From positions 27,243,851-27,307,850 of the forward strand of contig NC_079877.1 of the NCBI RefSeq assembly GCF_029227915.1: 64,000 nt of DNA. Reading direction: 5' to 3'. Made by a program: the position numbers and the translations under genes. This stretch comes from Hydractinia symbiolongicarpus (lineage: Eukaryota; Cnidaria; Hydrozoa; Anthoathecata; Hydractiniidae). Under the pieces are notes generated by a model. It did not search any database. It was given only the letters and a program-made list of their open reading frames with translations, and was not told where the DNA came from. Positions 1-12,488 of this stretch are shown one piece after another. Within the stretch, counting starts at the first letter, position 1. Each line of letters begins with the position of its first letter.

Positions 1-798
1 TTACCGTGGCTGGTGCTTTTTGGTGACCATTTCGTTCAAATGTTTTAATTGATTGTTCGTGTCTTTTTAGAATGAAATTGACAACAAATCATTTTGTGAT
101 AAAGCACAAAATAAATGTTTTTTTATGTTTTTATGTTAAATGAATTTAACATTTTTTAATTTAACAAGTAAAAAACATTTAACATTTTATGTTAAATGTT
201 TTTTAGTGGATTCTTCCAAGAGTTTTTTTTAAAACCTTTTTTTCGCAACGATAATGAAATTAACTACAAACCGTCTTCTGCTACAAATCACAAATTTTTA
301 AAAAAATGTTAAGGTGAATTCTACCAAAGGATTAAATAGCTGGTAAATAAAATATTTATAAGATGTAAAAATGCTTATGTTATTAGGTGGAAAATATAAA
401 TGAGGTTAAAGCAACCCCTTTATTATACCTGTTTTTTCCTCTTTTTCTCGTTGTTAACAAAACAGTTTTTACTTGAGCTAAAATGAGTAGCTTTTGTTGT
501 CACGTGTTCTGATATATATTGTTTGTTTATTTATTTATTTTTTTTATTTTATTTTTTTTTATTTATTTATTTAAAAAGATGCGATAAGATTATAAATGTT
601 GTGCTTGAATATGTGTTAAAAAATGTTTCTTCTCGTATTTTTCCTACTAAATAATTTCGGTTTTTTTGTCTTACCAGTTAGAGTCAAAAATGCTTGAGAC
701 TACGCCTAACACCAGAAATATTAAATTGTATTTTCTCCATTCCTATTGGCGTTTCCAAAAGCAAGCTAGTATCAATAACAAATTGCAATTAATTTCAG
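1..798. other. Low-complexity upstream region
   Basis: T-rich sequence with a short degenerate tract built on TTTAT (about 520-570) and several AACATTT/TTTTATG repeats (110-200). No exon with a start codon and signal peptide that would join in phase 1 to the exon at 799 could be supported, so the true first exon is probably before the window or is very short. Confidence 0.4.
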
Positions 799-3700
799 GT
801 GATCCTCAGAATCATTCATGTAAAGCAGAGCCGATTATATATAATGCCACTTTACGTCTTGGTATGCATTCCGGATTGTTTACCAAACTCGGACGTGTCA
901 AAGCAATGGATGATTGCATAGAAAGGTGTTGTCGATCTTCGAACGCTGACGTTGCATATATGTTGGGACCTTTCTGTTTCGCTGTTAAATGCAAAACAAA
1001 GGAAATGTGCAAACCATCGCCTGCGATGTACTCTGATATCACCAGTTTGAATTTAAACCCTGCAATATCTTTCTTAAATAAAGATTCGGTTCCGTCTATT
1101 TCGCAAGGTATGTACTGGTTCAATACATCCAACATTAAAGGTCAATTTAATTTCAAGTCGATTTATAAATATCATTACATATAATCTTAAAAGGCTTATT
1201 ATTTGCGATAATTACATGCTAATGATTATTAATTAAATTTTTCTGAAGAACTAATTTTTGCATATGATAAAGATTTAATAACTACTGTTACTCTTTTAAA
1301 TCCATTCGTTTGTTTTGGAAAATAATGAAAAGTGAATAACAGTTCAAAGCAGGAAAATAACGAGAAATTGGAGACACAATTTTATTAAAACGAAACTCCT
1401 TTAAAATAACAATGGCAAAAAATTATAAGTTTCACGAGAACAAAATTTAGTGACTTGTTTCTGAAAATTTAACATTTCGGGAATTTGCCCAAAAAAATCG
1501 CAAAATCGCGAATTTTAACTTTCGCAAAAATTTAGTCTTTTAAATATTTTACTGTTTATACAACATAACTGACACCATTCATTGACGTTATAGTTCTTCA
1601 TACAATGTGACTTCTACAATACAATACAATACATCATTTGCAAACACACACACACACACACCGACCACATACCTGTCCACTTAAAAATCTTGGATAAAAT
1701 TGTTACCATTGGTTTAAATTGTATACCATACATATATATGTTGTATATAACATTGTTCATTCACAACCTTTGTTTATTACTAGCTTCATTTCAGATCTCA
1801 TCGTCATCATCGTCCATGTTGTCAGCACTCTTTTGTTTCCACATTAGGGATATCAAATGGCATAAATACGTGATTTGTAGTTTGTTTATTTGTAATTATT
1901 AATAACACAATTTTTTTTTACATGCACTTACGCTGAATAACTGCCCGGTTTTTTTTGATTTTTTTTTTGAGCAAAAAAGGCTTTACTATATCGGATGCTT
2001 TGAAGTTATAAAGAGGTCTCAAATACGCTGCTTTCAACTTTCCTTATTTTCTCACTACATTGTATTAATTTCATAGAAAACGATAAAGATATTCTTGACA
2101 GCGTGTTTGACCAAACCATTGACACTGATGACCTAATACAACACGTGATCAAAAATTTAACAGCTTCGCAAAAACTTCGTCAAAACAAAGCCACTAATTT
2201 TAAGAAAAAACTGATTTCTAACGATAGCCTAACTCATATTACAACCAAGCCAATTACAAACGACTCATTGACTACTACTACCACTACTACTACTACTACT
2301 AATGCAAATGTGACGACAACGACTGAAACAGTTACAAGTAAAACCGCAACAAACCAAAAAGCACATAGTAAATCTAAAATTGTCATCAGTGCAGGTAAGC
2401 TTTTTTGGTGTATATTAGTATATTCTATTCGGCTGTATGCCGCGAGAGATCACTTCTAGTAACGGGTGGGTGCAATCTGCCTTTATATCGCGAAGATAAT
2501 TGAAAAATCTGATATGAAAAAATAATATGTCGAACACTCGATCTACATTTAGGTACTCTGTTTTGTGGTAGAGGGAAGGATAGAAACAATTATTTTAAAG
2601 CAGAGACTTGTTACATAATTACTACAAAAAGGGTTTCTTTCTGAACATTTTTTTTCGTTTTTAGCCTCTATATAGTTGCACCTTTCATTGCAAATCGTAT
2701 ACATTTTTTTGTTATAAACAATTGATTTTCTGCACTTTGCCCCAAACAATATTCAGCTACTTAGGGAAAAACATTGTTTACTTGATACAGGCGGGAATTG
2801 TTTGTCAGTAAATTATGTATTTATGTATATCCTACCTTTTCCTTTGATCTACTTTGTCTGTTTAATAACTATTTAAAATGTCAAATACTTAAGTATTGTC
2901 ACTGTAAATTAAAATTGCAAAAGTTTTCATCTCAGACAAACTACACTTAGGACTTCGCAAATTGTTTGTTGTTGACGAATTACTTGCCAAGTGAATTGTG
3001 TAATTTTTGACCATTTATTCACCCCATCCATATTGTTTCGCAATAGTTTTGAGTTTTGGCAATTTTTAGAGCGATTATTTCATTTTACCATGTTTGGTAA
3101 GTTATGCAAAATTAGACAAAGTTTAATTGCAAAAAACGATTCCAAATCTAGCCTACTGGATCTAAAAATCTTAATTTTTTTGGGTTGATATACTATAAGT
3201 TTTTCATGAAGCAAAATTAAAATACTTTTCATAAAAAATGTTTCAATCAAAACATTCTTTTCGCATTTACTTATTGAGAGTCGAAATTAAGTTTTGAATT
3301 TTGCATAAATAATTTCTAATCGCAAAGGTTTGTTCCGCAATAAAAATTTTGTAGGTCATTTTTCATAGCCAGAATAAATTTCGCAAAAATTTCTTCCCAT
3401 ACGGTATAAAAAATTAAAGTCTTATAAAGTCTTTTACGCATTTTAATTTGACATTATGTGTATTCGTAAATCCCCTTCTATGTGTTGCCTCCACATTATG
3501 CACTTTCTTTAAAAGTCTTGTATATTCATGTTTGCAGGATTTGGTAGAGATCTGACAACCAGTGGTGCAACCAATGACGGAATGTGTGCTGATAGTCCTA
3601 TTACTTACAATGTCACCTTACGAGGAGGAGTTCATTCAGGTACTGCAACTTTGTGTCATTTATTTGACTTTTCTGTTATTGTTGTTGTATTCTGAAATGC

Positions 3701-5814
3701 AAGGGTGTGATGATTATGCATAGTACCCTGAGTTGATTAATTTTCGCGAAGATGAACTTTCGCGAATTTACTGAATTTCCTTATATTCGCGACAAGGTTT
3801 TTGCACAAAAATTCCCGGAATGGTCAATTCGCGAAAAAAAATCTTCGTAAAATTACTAGAATGAAAGTAACACACGTTTTTTCTTGATAAGAATTATTAG
3901 TACTTCTTTATTGTTCCAAACAATAGACCTATTGTTTTTAACCTTAAACTCCACACTAATATTCTTATAAAGTATATTTTTATAAAAGAAAAAGCGTTAT
4001 TTGATTGTTTTGTAAGTTCTTTCCTAAAGTTTAACTTTTTTTATTTCCAGGTAAATTTACAGAGCTGGGTGAAGGTATCCCAATGCGTGATTGCGTTGGA
4101 AAATGTTGCAACACTCCACTCTGTGATGTGGCTTTTATGTTTTCCGACAAGTGTTATGCTGTGGGCTGTTATGACGAAGCACAATGTCAAGCGGTCATTG
4201 CTAAACCATCCAAGTTAAGTCCCAAGCTGGCGTACGTTACTAAGTTTAGAAATAACGCAGCTCTTTCGTTGGATGATATGCCGTCCGGTAAGTTGCACGT
4301 TCTATTAGAAAAATGCATGTGTGTTATATAGAGACAGTGTATATAACTGCGTGTGAGAACCACATTCACTATTTGATCCTTTTTTCGAGTATGTTCCTCC
4401 AGGGATTGTTTACTCTACTTTCTCTTTGTAGGTATTGGTTTCTCGTTGAATTCTGAAGGTAAATGTAACGCAAAGAACGTTAAACATGGCCCTATTTATA
4501 CTAACAAGACTTTGATTGGTGGTATGAAAGCTGGTAATTTCACATTTCTGGGGCATGTCAAGTAAGTTAATATTTTGATTTACAATAGCTTCGCTCTCAC
4601 AGTCTGATTTGGTGTTGTCTGTTTTATTAGAGCAATGAAATTAATTTTAGAATATTTTTTTGTACGTTTCCACCTTTTTAATAATTTAGCACCTGCTTCA
4701 ATTGGTTGGAACTGTAATTCAAAAATTGATTTTATTTATACTTTTGTAATAAATGCTTTTTTGAAAATCCTGAGTAAATCCACTGAAAAACGAATAATTT
4801 CTTTAACTCTCTTTTTTTGTAATTACTTTTTAGAGATATTAACAGTTGCCTGAGCAAATGTTGTGCATCAGACAAATGTGAAATGGCTTACTTAGTCAAC
4901 CAACAGCAATGCTATGGATTGAAATGCTATACACCTGAACTGTGTCAGATTGACGATGCACAGAAACCAATCACTACAAGATTAATTCAAATATCCAAGG
5001 TTTTGAAACCAAACAAAAGAAGAAAGCTGAAAACAAGTAAGTCGAGTTTTTCTTTTAATTCCAGTTCAAGGGGCTGAATATAAAGCCAAAGTGCACGGTA
5101 TTAGGTTGAATGGGAAGAAATATAATTTTAGGTTACTTTTAAGTGTTGATTCTTAAAACTGAAAAATATCTGACCCTGAAAACAGCAGATTAGTGTTCTC
5201 CCTGAGTTTTAAATAAATGGATTAAGAATTGAATCTATAAGTGCTCTTTATTTAATTCTGAAACTTAATTTCGAGATTTTATAACATAGGTATTACTAAT
5301 CTTTACTTTGTTTTCTTTTACAGCTACCATGTTTGCATACCTTGCAATTGGTTTGGTTACCATGACAATATGCTTAACAGGTTTTGTTTGGGCCGCGCTG
5401 TTCTTTGTTAGGCGGTTAGTAAATTTTTGTTCGTTGATGCAATATAGCGTTTCTCGTCAATAACGTATTAAGAAATCGGAGGCTTGTGCTAGACCATGGT
5501 GCTAGGCAATAGACTTGCGTAAGGCTTTGCTATAACGTTCTCTCACCAAGACATGGTGTTTGCGCAGTAGGGTAAACCAGTAATAGCCTAAAAAATCGCA
5601 AAATTTGCAAAACAATTATTTCGAAAATTATTTTCTGTAAGACGTATTCTCCTAGTGCCAGTCTGGAAAATGCAGAAAATTTTGTGAGCACAGATTTTTT
5701 TCTTATCGCCTGAAATATCCAAATCCAAATATCCAAATAATATCTTTTAGGTATAACGCGAATGGCCACGCCAAAAGTCAACAGACGGACGATGATCCCA
5801 AACCGGACAGATAG
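799..5814 (+). CDS. Type I membrane protein with three MANSC/MANEC-like cysteine modules (5' partial)
   Basis: Exons read by eye: 799-1107, 2077-2394, 3538-3639, 4051-4287, 4432-4561, 4834-5036, 5324-5414, 5751-5814 (stop TAG 5812-5814). All have AG/GT borders and matching phases (1,1,1,1,2,1,2), giving 483 residues plus an unseen start; the first exon opens in phase 1, so a signal-peptide exon must lie upstream. Three modules share the pattern C-x(n)-DC-x3-CC-x4-C-[DE]-[VM]-A-[FY]-x(n)-C-[YF]-x2-[KG]C-x(5)-C, seen at 826-1013, 3583-4195 and 4462-4942. This resembles the MANSC/MANEC domain of KIAA0319-type and MANSC1 proteins. A Thr-rich linker (run of Thr encoded near 2268-2300) separates modules 1 and 2. 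A hydrophobic helix (5330-5405) is followed by RR and a short acidic tail ending DDDPKPDR. The extracellular-module-plus-one-helix plan suggests a surface receptor or adhesion protein; ligand unknown. Module 1 has Ala where the other modules have their fourth Cys of this cluster. Confidence 0.8.
1646..1662. repeat. Short CA microsatellite
   Basis: About eight CA dinucleotides in the first intron of the MANSC-like gene; an imperfect run of ACAAT repeats (about 1616-1634) lies just upstream. Confidence 0.8.
3716..3865. repeat. TTCGCGAA-rich intronic repeat
   Basis: This intron segment carries at least five copies of short motifs of the form TTCGCGAA or TTTCGCGAATT in both orientations, separated by A/T. 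The same vocabulary recurs at about 1465-1530, 6840-6950, 19215-19325 and 35095-35200, so it looks like a dispersed element family of inverted GCGAA motifs rather than gene sequence. No terminal repeats were resolved. Confidence 0.5.
3902..3996 (+). repeat. Copy of a ~105-bp dispersed element
   Basis: Shares TCTTTATTGTTCCAAACAAT, the following AGACCTATTGTTTTTAACC and a terminal ATATTCTTATAAAG...AAAAAGCG block with copies at 9445-9550 (+), 10759-10866 (-) and 11183-11234 (-, partial). Non-coding; probably a small non-autonomous mobile element. Confidence 0.6.
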
Positions 5815-7203
5815 CACAGCAGGTAACGCTTCTAAAGTTGTATCTACACTATAGCGAATTACAGATTTTCTTCACCTTGTTCCAACTAAGGAAGGGAGTG
5901 GGAGTATCCAAGAAGTACCCTAAACTTTTTATATGACAAATTTTTTAACAAAACAATATCAAAAGAATCTGCTGGTAATACTATGAAGAGTCTCCTCGTG
6001 TGCAACATAATTAAATCGTTTCTATCAATGACGAATTATTTTTTAATTCACCTGTTAACAGAATTTGGACGATTACGCCCTGATTTTACGTGACTCCCTC
6101 ATTTATGTGGCGACCTCTGGAAGGTGATTTCCAACATCCAAAAGAATTATAAGCAAAATATTTTTATACGTTATTGGAAGTCGTTGATTCCACCATACTA
6201 GGACCAGAAATGTCGGATAGAGAGCGGGTTTAAGTTATGTTTGAAATACATTTACTCCATGGGTTTAAAAATGACAAGTACTTAGGATATGAGCCTTCAT
6301 CATAAGTGTAGGAGAAAATAGTGAATCTGTAAAAATAAGTAAAAGCATAGCTAAGGCCTAGTAAAGGATTTTGAAATTATTAAAATGGGGAATATTTTGC
6401 CATAAGGCAGGGAGAATCGTGGAAATGTCTAAAGAAATTTTCTATACTTCTGTGTTCGCAAAAGTTATGTTTTGGTTGTGCCAGCAGTTTGTTTTGTCTT
6501 CTGTAGTGTTTGTATACATTGTGATTTTATTTTTTAATCATGTATGTTTTAGCCGTCGTTTTTTATCCAGGTGAGTGTATCCATTGTTTGTTTTGTTGTA
6601 ACATGTAATTTGTAGATCTGTTTAAAAATTTGTCGTTTTTGTTTGTGTTTTATTGTATTGTGTTACCGAAAAGGTCCAAAAAATGGTAAATTTTAAGAGA
6701 ACATTTTTTCGCGTAAACCATAAGAAAATTGTCTTTTTGCAGTTTTTCCACTTTTATTTTCAAAAATGGACTAGGAAGATAAACCAATGTGCTTTTTTTA
6801 TCCGTCAAAATTTCAAAATTTACTTGCGCTTATCGGTATTTCTGATGTATTTCGCAAACGAAATTTTGGCGAATCGATCTATCTATTAAAAAATTTCGCA
6901 GAATTTATTCTTGCAAATTAATGGCAAGTTCGCGAAAAGTTCTTCTCTCAAAAATTTTTACACTAAAGTAACCATGATTTTATTTACAAAACTGCAAGTC
7001 TTCTAACAATGCTATTTGCCTCAATTATTACTTTGGCCAAGATTTCACTTTGAATAGTTTCTTTTTTTTTTCATTCTAAAATTTCTCAAGCGTATTATGA
7101 AACTATTACATTAGTATAAGACTAACTGTGCGACAGCTATGTTGACTTTTCAGACAGACATTGATAGCGTTGATATTATGCTTATCTACCTTAATGCCAT
7201 TAA

Positions 7204-7264
7204 TTTTCGCGCGCCTTTTATTTTCGCGCGCCTTTTATTTTCGCGCGCCTTTTATTTTCGCGCA
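7204..7264. repeat. 17-bp tandem repeat, 3.5 copies
   Basis: Unit TTTTCGCGCGCCTTTTA is repeated three times perfectly, followed by a partial copy. It is a conspicuous CpG-rich patch (CGCGCG) in AT-rich DNA. Confidence 0.85.
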
Positions 7265-9444
7265 GTACTTTAAATTCAAAAAATTTCTTTGCAAATTTAG
7301 GCCTTTTAGTTTTTTTCGATTGGAATTTATTTTCGACAATAATCTTGGCCGTGCTTTTAACTTAGCAGTTGATGAAATGAGCCTCGTCAATCCAAGTAGT
7401 TGGCGAAATGTCCGATTTGCGAACATCCAGAGCAAAATTGAAGGGCATCTGACTTGTTTAAAGATGTTGCTTTTTCATCTTTAAAGTATAATTTTTTCTT
7501 AAAAATAAAAAAAGTTCTCCATTCAAGGTAATATATGCTTGCGAAAATGTTCGTTAATATTTTTTACTGTCCGTCAAGTGTCTGATTCTAAAATAGTCTT
7601 GTTTAACTTGTTGATTATTATTTTAAAAAACTTGTTGCTTGATGAATTGGAAATTTTGCAGTTTCTTGTTTTTAATCAAATTTTACACTTGAGTTTCTTA
7701 TAAAAAACCCGTTAAATTAGTTGATTTCTCTGTCACCAATATTTAACACAATATTGTTTGGTGACTTTCAAGTCATACAAACATAAAAAAAATATGACTA
7801 ACCTGTCATTACTAACTTTTTTTCTTTTAATTTTAGAGAGCAACTTAAATAAGGAAGACAGATACATCCGATACTGATAGACCATAATCATGGTGAACTC
7901 AGTATATATTAGCACATTGTGCAACTTCAAGCCGATAAATCGCTTGTTAAAAAATCCTACCAAGCACAAAAAACTATTATTAAGTGACGTGCTTTTTAAG
8001 TAAAAAACGATGACGTCATCATTTTGATGCAAATTTTAGACTTGTATTAATTATAAGCATGCAGATATACTTTGACTCTTAAAAATTAGACAAACAACAC
8101 GTTACTGACCAAAAACCCGATCATTTGTTTTCCCGACTTTTCTTCAAACAGATTTTTTATTTTCTGAAGACAAGTCACCATTCAGTCAGAAATAATCGAG
8201 CGAACTTTTTGTAATCTTTGTATGAAATTCTGTTCCTTTAAATCTAATCGCACTGAATCTCCCTTGCTACGGCAGTAACATACACAAATTGTGCAGCAAA
8301 TAAATTATGCAGTTAATAATATATGCAGTTAATAGATTATGACGTAATATATAAATAATTATAATTAAATAATGCGACGCTATATTTTACCATATTAAGA
8401 TTTATACCGTTTTTGTTGATGACGTAACTGTACTATAGTGCAATATAAAAAAAATTATATTTCTTTCTTTTTCGCGCCGGTGTGGCCACTCTCTACATTT
8501 GTCCGTGGCCAACTAATGGATTGTATTTTTGTATGCTTTTTTATGTACGCAATTTTGTATCTTTTTTTTCTGCTAAGGTAGAGACATTTTATGCTTACCA
8601 GTAACTCTTTGTGCAGAATAAAATCTCTCGTATATCCTGAAAACAGATTGTGTCACCCTTTTAAAAATTTGTGTTACAAATTTGGATGAGTATAGTTGCC
8701 ACATAATTTGATTATTTTGTATGAAGAAATGGAGCACCTTTAGCACAAAGGGTTATGTTCATTTTGGCTCGATCAATGTTGTGTTTTTATTTAGAATATC
8801 TAATTATTATATTTCACTAATCGAGACAAGTAGTAGCATATGTTTATTGAGTGTTGTCGCATACAGTTTTGTAAATATTGCGTGTAATTATTATTTGACA
8901 AATAATATATTTAACATTAAATTTTTGTTTTCTATGGAACTATATACAATAGATGCAGGAAATAGCAGCTTGATAATAAGACGCCATTTTGAATGATTTC
9001 ATCACGCTGTTTGATATTAAAGATTTGATTGTTCGATGTGTGAAAAAGCACGAAGGCCTGAAAATCAAGTGTTAATCCCGTCAAGCACCAGAGTAGAAGA
9101 AATTTGTAATTAAAGATGCCACTTCGTGTGCCCTGCAAACTTCTTCGTTTGCAATCTTGTCCTACTTTCTAAATAAGAACAACTCGTTTTGCTGAAAAAA
9201 TGGGATGAAGAGTCTTAAGAACGAGGTTGGTCTTTGTTTTTTTTCTTAGAGAAAAAAATTACAGAAAGATGAAAAAATAGATTTATTAATTTTGATCATC
9301 AAAATAAAAATGGTGGCTCTCACAGGTATTTGTCTTTGTTTACCTATTACGTCATAAACAAGATGGATGCTACTTTACGCGAATACAATCTTCAGTTTTT
9401 TTCATTTGATTATCAAAATTCTAATCAGGCTGGTCATTATTTTT

Positions 9445-9550
9445 ATTTCTCTATTGTTCTAAACAATAGACCTTTTGTTTTTAACCCAAAATCAAAATCC
9501 CAGCCTGATATTTTTATAAAGCATATTCTTATAAAAAAGCGTGTAGCTTA
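9445..9550 (+). repeat. Copy of the ~105-bp dispersed element
   Basis: Contains TTATTTCTCTATTGTTCTAA, AACAATAGACCTTTTGTTTT and CAGCCTGATATTTTTATAAA, ending ATAAAAAAGCGTGT. An inverted CAGGCTGG lies just before it (9427-9434), matching CCAGCCTG inside the element, which hints at a fold-back structure. Confidence 0.65.
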
Positions 9551-10758
9551 AAGATTATGTGAGAGAAAGGTTGTGTGGTATATTCTTTCTCATGTTTACA
9601 TTTTCTTTATCGCATGATCGCTTGTTTGTTATTGGTTGACATAGTTTTATCGCTTCCTTCGTTTGTTTTTATAGAAACAACAATTTTTTTAAAGAATACG
9701 GTAAGCAGAAATTCCCAGGGTTACATAAACAAAACTAAAGTTGCGTCGCAATAGACTTATGAAAGTATCTATTGGTTGAAATCTGCGAATTTATCACTGT
9801 AGTTTGTTCCTGATTGCTAAGGATCATTTCTTGCTGTATGGCTTAATCGTAAATTTACTGTCCGCAAAAAGGAGAATAACAAGCGTTTAAAAAAAAAGAA
9901 TATTCCAACTTTCTTAACACATAAATATCCTTTGTTTTCTCATTTGAATCTTCTGCAAACAGATGTCTTTTTATTCAACTTTATCTTTCACAATTGTTTT
10001 TCTTTTCTAATCAAACAATTTTTTTTTCTTTATCACCCCGTGTTGTGAAATGTAAGGTAGCGATAGAACAACAAAGCCATTTCAATGAGAGGTACACACA
10101 ACAGTGATAAAACATAAGGGTGTGTGTTAAAGATCGAAAATAAAACGTCACATGAAAAATAATTTAGTTGTTTTACTGAATTAGAATTGCATGATGGAAG
10201 AGGAGATGAATTTTATGTTTTTGTTTTTCAAGCTGCACAATATGATATATCTGGCTATCTTAAATATTTGTGAGTTGTTTATCAAATGTGTTGGAAACTT
10301 TAACCAAAATTTTATCTACATCAATTTTTATATTAGTATTTATTAATTATACCAAGGGCTATGGTGTTAGGGTGTATTTCTATGAATCTTAAGTAGAGAT
10401 TTTTGTGTTTCACACTTCTACCCTCAAACGTTCAGGTGTACATTACAAATAGGTTGTCATCCAGTTGAAAAAAATTCGGACCTTATTTTGCAGCCTAATC
10501 TTTCTTCACCTAATATTTTTTAACAGCCGATGGAAAATTTTGTGTGAATAAACAGATTATTATATCACTTATATAAAGTCTATTATGTTATTTAATAATG
10601 CTATTTCAACTCCAATAAACACTATTTCAAGAACAAAGTAATGCTAACATAACTTCCAAAGAAGAATTTTGATAACGAAAAAAAAAGATTACGAAATGAA
10701 AAAAGAAAAAGTACATAAAATAAGGTTATTTTTGGCCCTCCCTGACGAAATCTAATTA

Positions 10759-10866
10759 TACACACGCTTTTTATTTAAAAAGAAGAATATGCTTGATAAG
10801 AATATCAGGCTGGAAATTCAGATTAAAAACATTAGGTCTTTTTTTGGAACAATAAAGGAATTAGGA
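10759..10866 (-). repeat. Copy of the ~105-bp dispersed element
   Basis: Reverse-complement copy of the element at 9445, running from ACACACGCTTTTTATTT to GGAACAATAAAGGAATTAGG and including AAGAATATCAGGCTGG. A partial copy follows at 11183-11234 in the same orientation. Confidence 0.65.
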
Positions 10867-11182
10867 TAACAATAAGCCTACTGTGAATTTTGATATTGTT
10901 ATAAAATAAACGTGTCACAAATGTATTTCTGTAAAAAAGTAATTCGTTACTTCATGCGAACATAGATGCACGATATACTTTTTGATTGGTTACATCAATT
11001 GTTAATTGCTCACGTGGTCCTTTTTTCTTCGATGTTTTAAAGGCCAACGGTTTTCACTCTTCTGAAGAAATATTTATAAATACCCATCTACAAGATGTGC
11101 CCATTGGTCGAGATTTGGGGGTTTCTTTTTTATTATTTTGTGATAACTGGTTGATTTCAATAAGGGGTTCGCTCTGTCTGTC

Positions 11183-11234
11183 GTATGCTTTTTATAAGAA
11201 TGTACTTTATAAGAATATCAGACTGGGATTTCAG
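11183..11234 (-). repeat. Partial copy of the ~105-bp dispersed element
   Basis: Retains only the GCTTTTTATAAGAATG and TATAAGAATATCAGACTGGG end of the family; the remainder is lost or diverged. Confidence 0.5.
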
Positions 11235-12119
11235 GTGCCTAGTCCCCAAGGCTCTTCTACGCCTATGGTAATCTGACGGGGTGCCGTTTGGAGAAATGAG
11301 AATAACCTATTATTGTTACAACTTTTCGAGCCATTTGTTGTGTCATGTCATTGGGGAACTTGCACAAGCTCTAAATTTACGACAGTGTGTTTGAGATTGT
11401 GCATAGAAGCTGCTTTAAAAATTATCCCCACTGAATTTCTTCTCTTAGCACGTAAACTCTATATGCAGGATGGTTATGATCTAAGTCTGATGCATAGTCA
11501 TTTTCTCAGATATAAGCGGTTAGGGCTATAAGAAAGCGGTAAGTATACAAAAACAACAAAACAAAGACACTGATCATCTTTTTGCCTAAAAATAACATGC
11601 TGTGCAAAATTTTTCGTCTGCAAATCCACTTTATTGCGCTGAGAGGTTGTTGAAAAATTCTGTTGAAGGCAAATCTAACAGACTGACTTACAGAGGTGTC
11701 CACCTTTGACGGTATCCTCTTTAGGGAGGTTTCACTATATTTTCTGGCTGATGTCCAAGCCTGACCATCTCACGCAAAAAATCATACATGGCTGAAAGTT
11801 CCACACTAGAAATTTATTTCCCTCATCTGATTTTATTTTTCATATACACAGTTCGTGCTTTAACAATGAACACCCAGGAAATCTTTGCACGGTTCTAAAA
11901 GATTGTTTTAAATTAGTTTTGGAAAATTAAAAAAATCAAAGCCAAGAAAAGCCATAGATTCTCCCCAGCTGTTTCTATTGATGTTTAGGAATTCTTAAAT
12001 AAGCAATGTGATGGAGAATTTATGATAAATTCTAAGGCAAATAACACTCTGTTCATTAATATTATTTCTTTAAATTTTTTTAAGAAAAGAAACGTTTTCA
12101 GAACTGATCAGTTTTTGTT

Positions 12120-12488
12120 TTCTTCTTCTTCTTCTTCTTCTTCTTCTTCTTCTTCTTCTTCTTCTTCTTCTTCTTCTTCTTCTTCTTCTTCTTCTTCTTC
12201 TTCTTCTTCTTCTTCTTCTTCTTCTTCTTCTTCTTCTTCTTCTTCTTCTTCTTCTTCTTCTTCTTCTTCTTCTTCTTCTTCTTCTTCTTCTTCTTCTTCT
12301 TCTTCTTCTTCTTCTTCTTCTTCTTCTTCTTCTTCTTCTTCTTCTTCTTCTTCTTCTTCTTCTTCTTCTTCTTCTTCTTCTTCTTCTTCTTCTTCTTCTT
12401 CTTCTTCTTCTTCTTCTTCTTCTTCTTCTTCTTCTTCTTCTTCTTCTTCTTCTTCTTCTTCTTCTTCTTCTTCTTCTTCTTCTTCTTC
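12120..12488. repeat. Perfect TTC trinucleotide array (~123 units)
   Basis: An uninterrupted TTC/GAA microsatellite of about 369 bp. The long Ser, Lys or Glu frames it creates are artefacts of the repeat. Long pure GAA/TTC tracts are known to form triplex/sticky DNA and to be length-unstable, so the exact count depends on the assembly. Confidence 0.97.

Noticed and set aside
666-798. Open sequence upstream of the first MANSC-like exon
   Set aside because: The acceptor at 797-798 and the phase-1 module plan make 799 the better exon start; the upstream residues look like intron.
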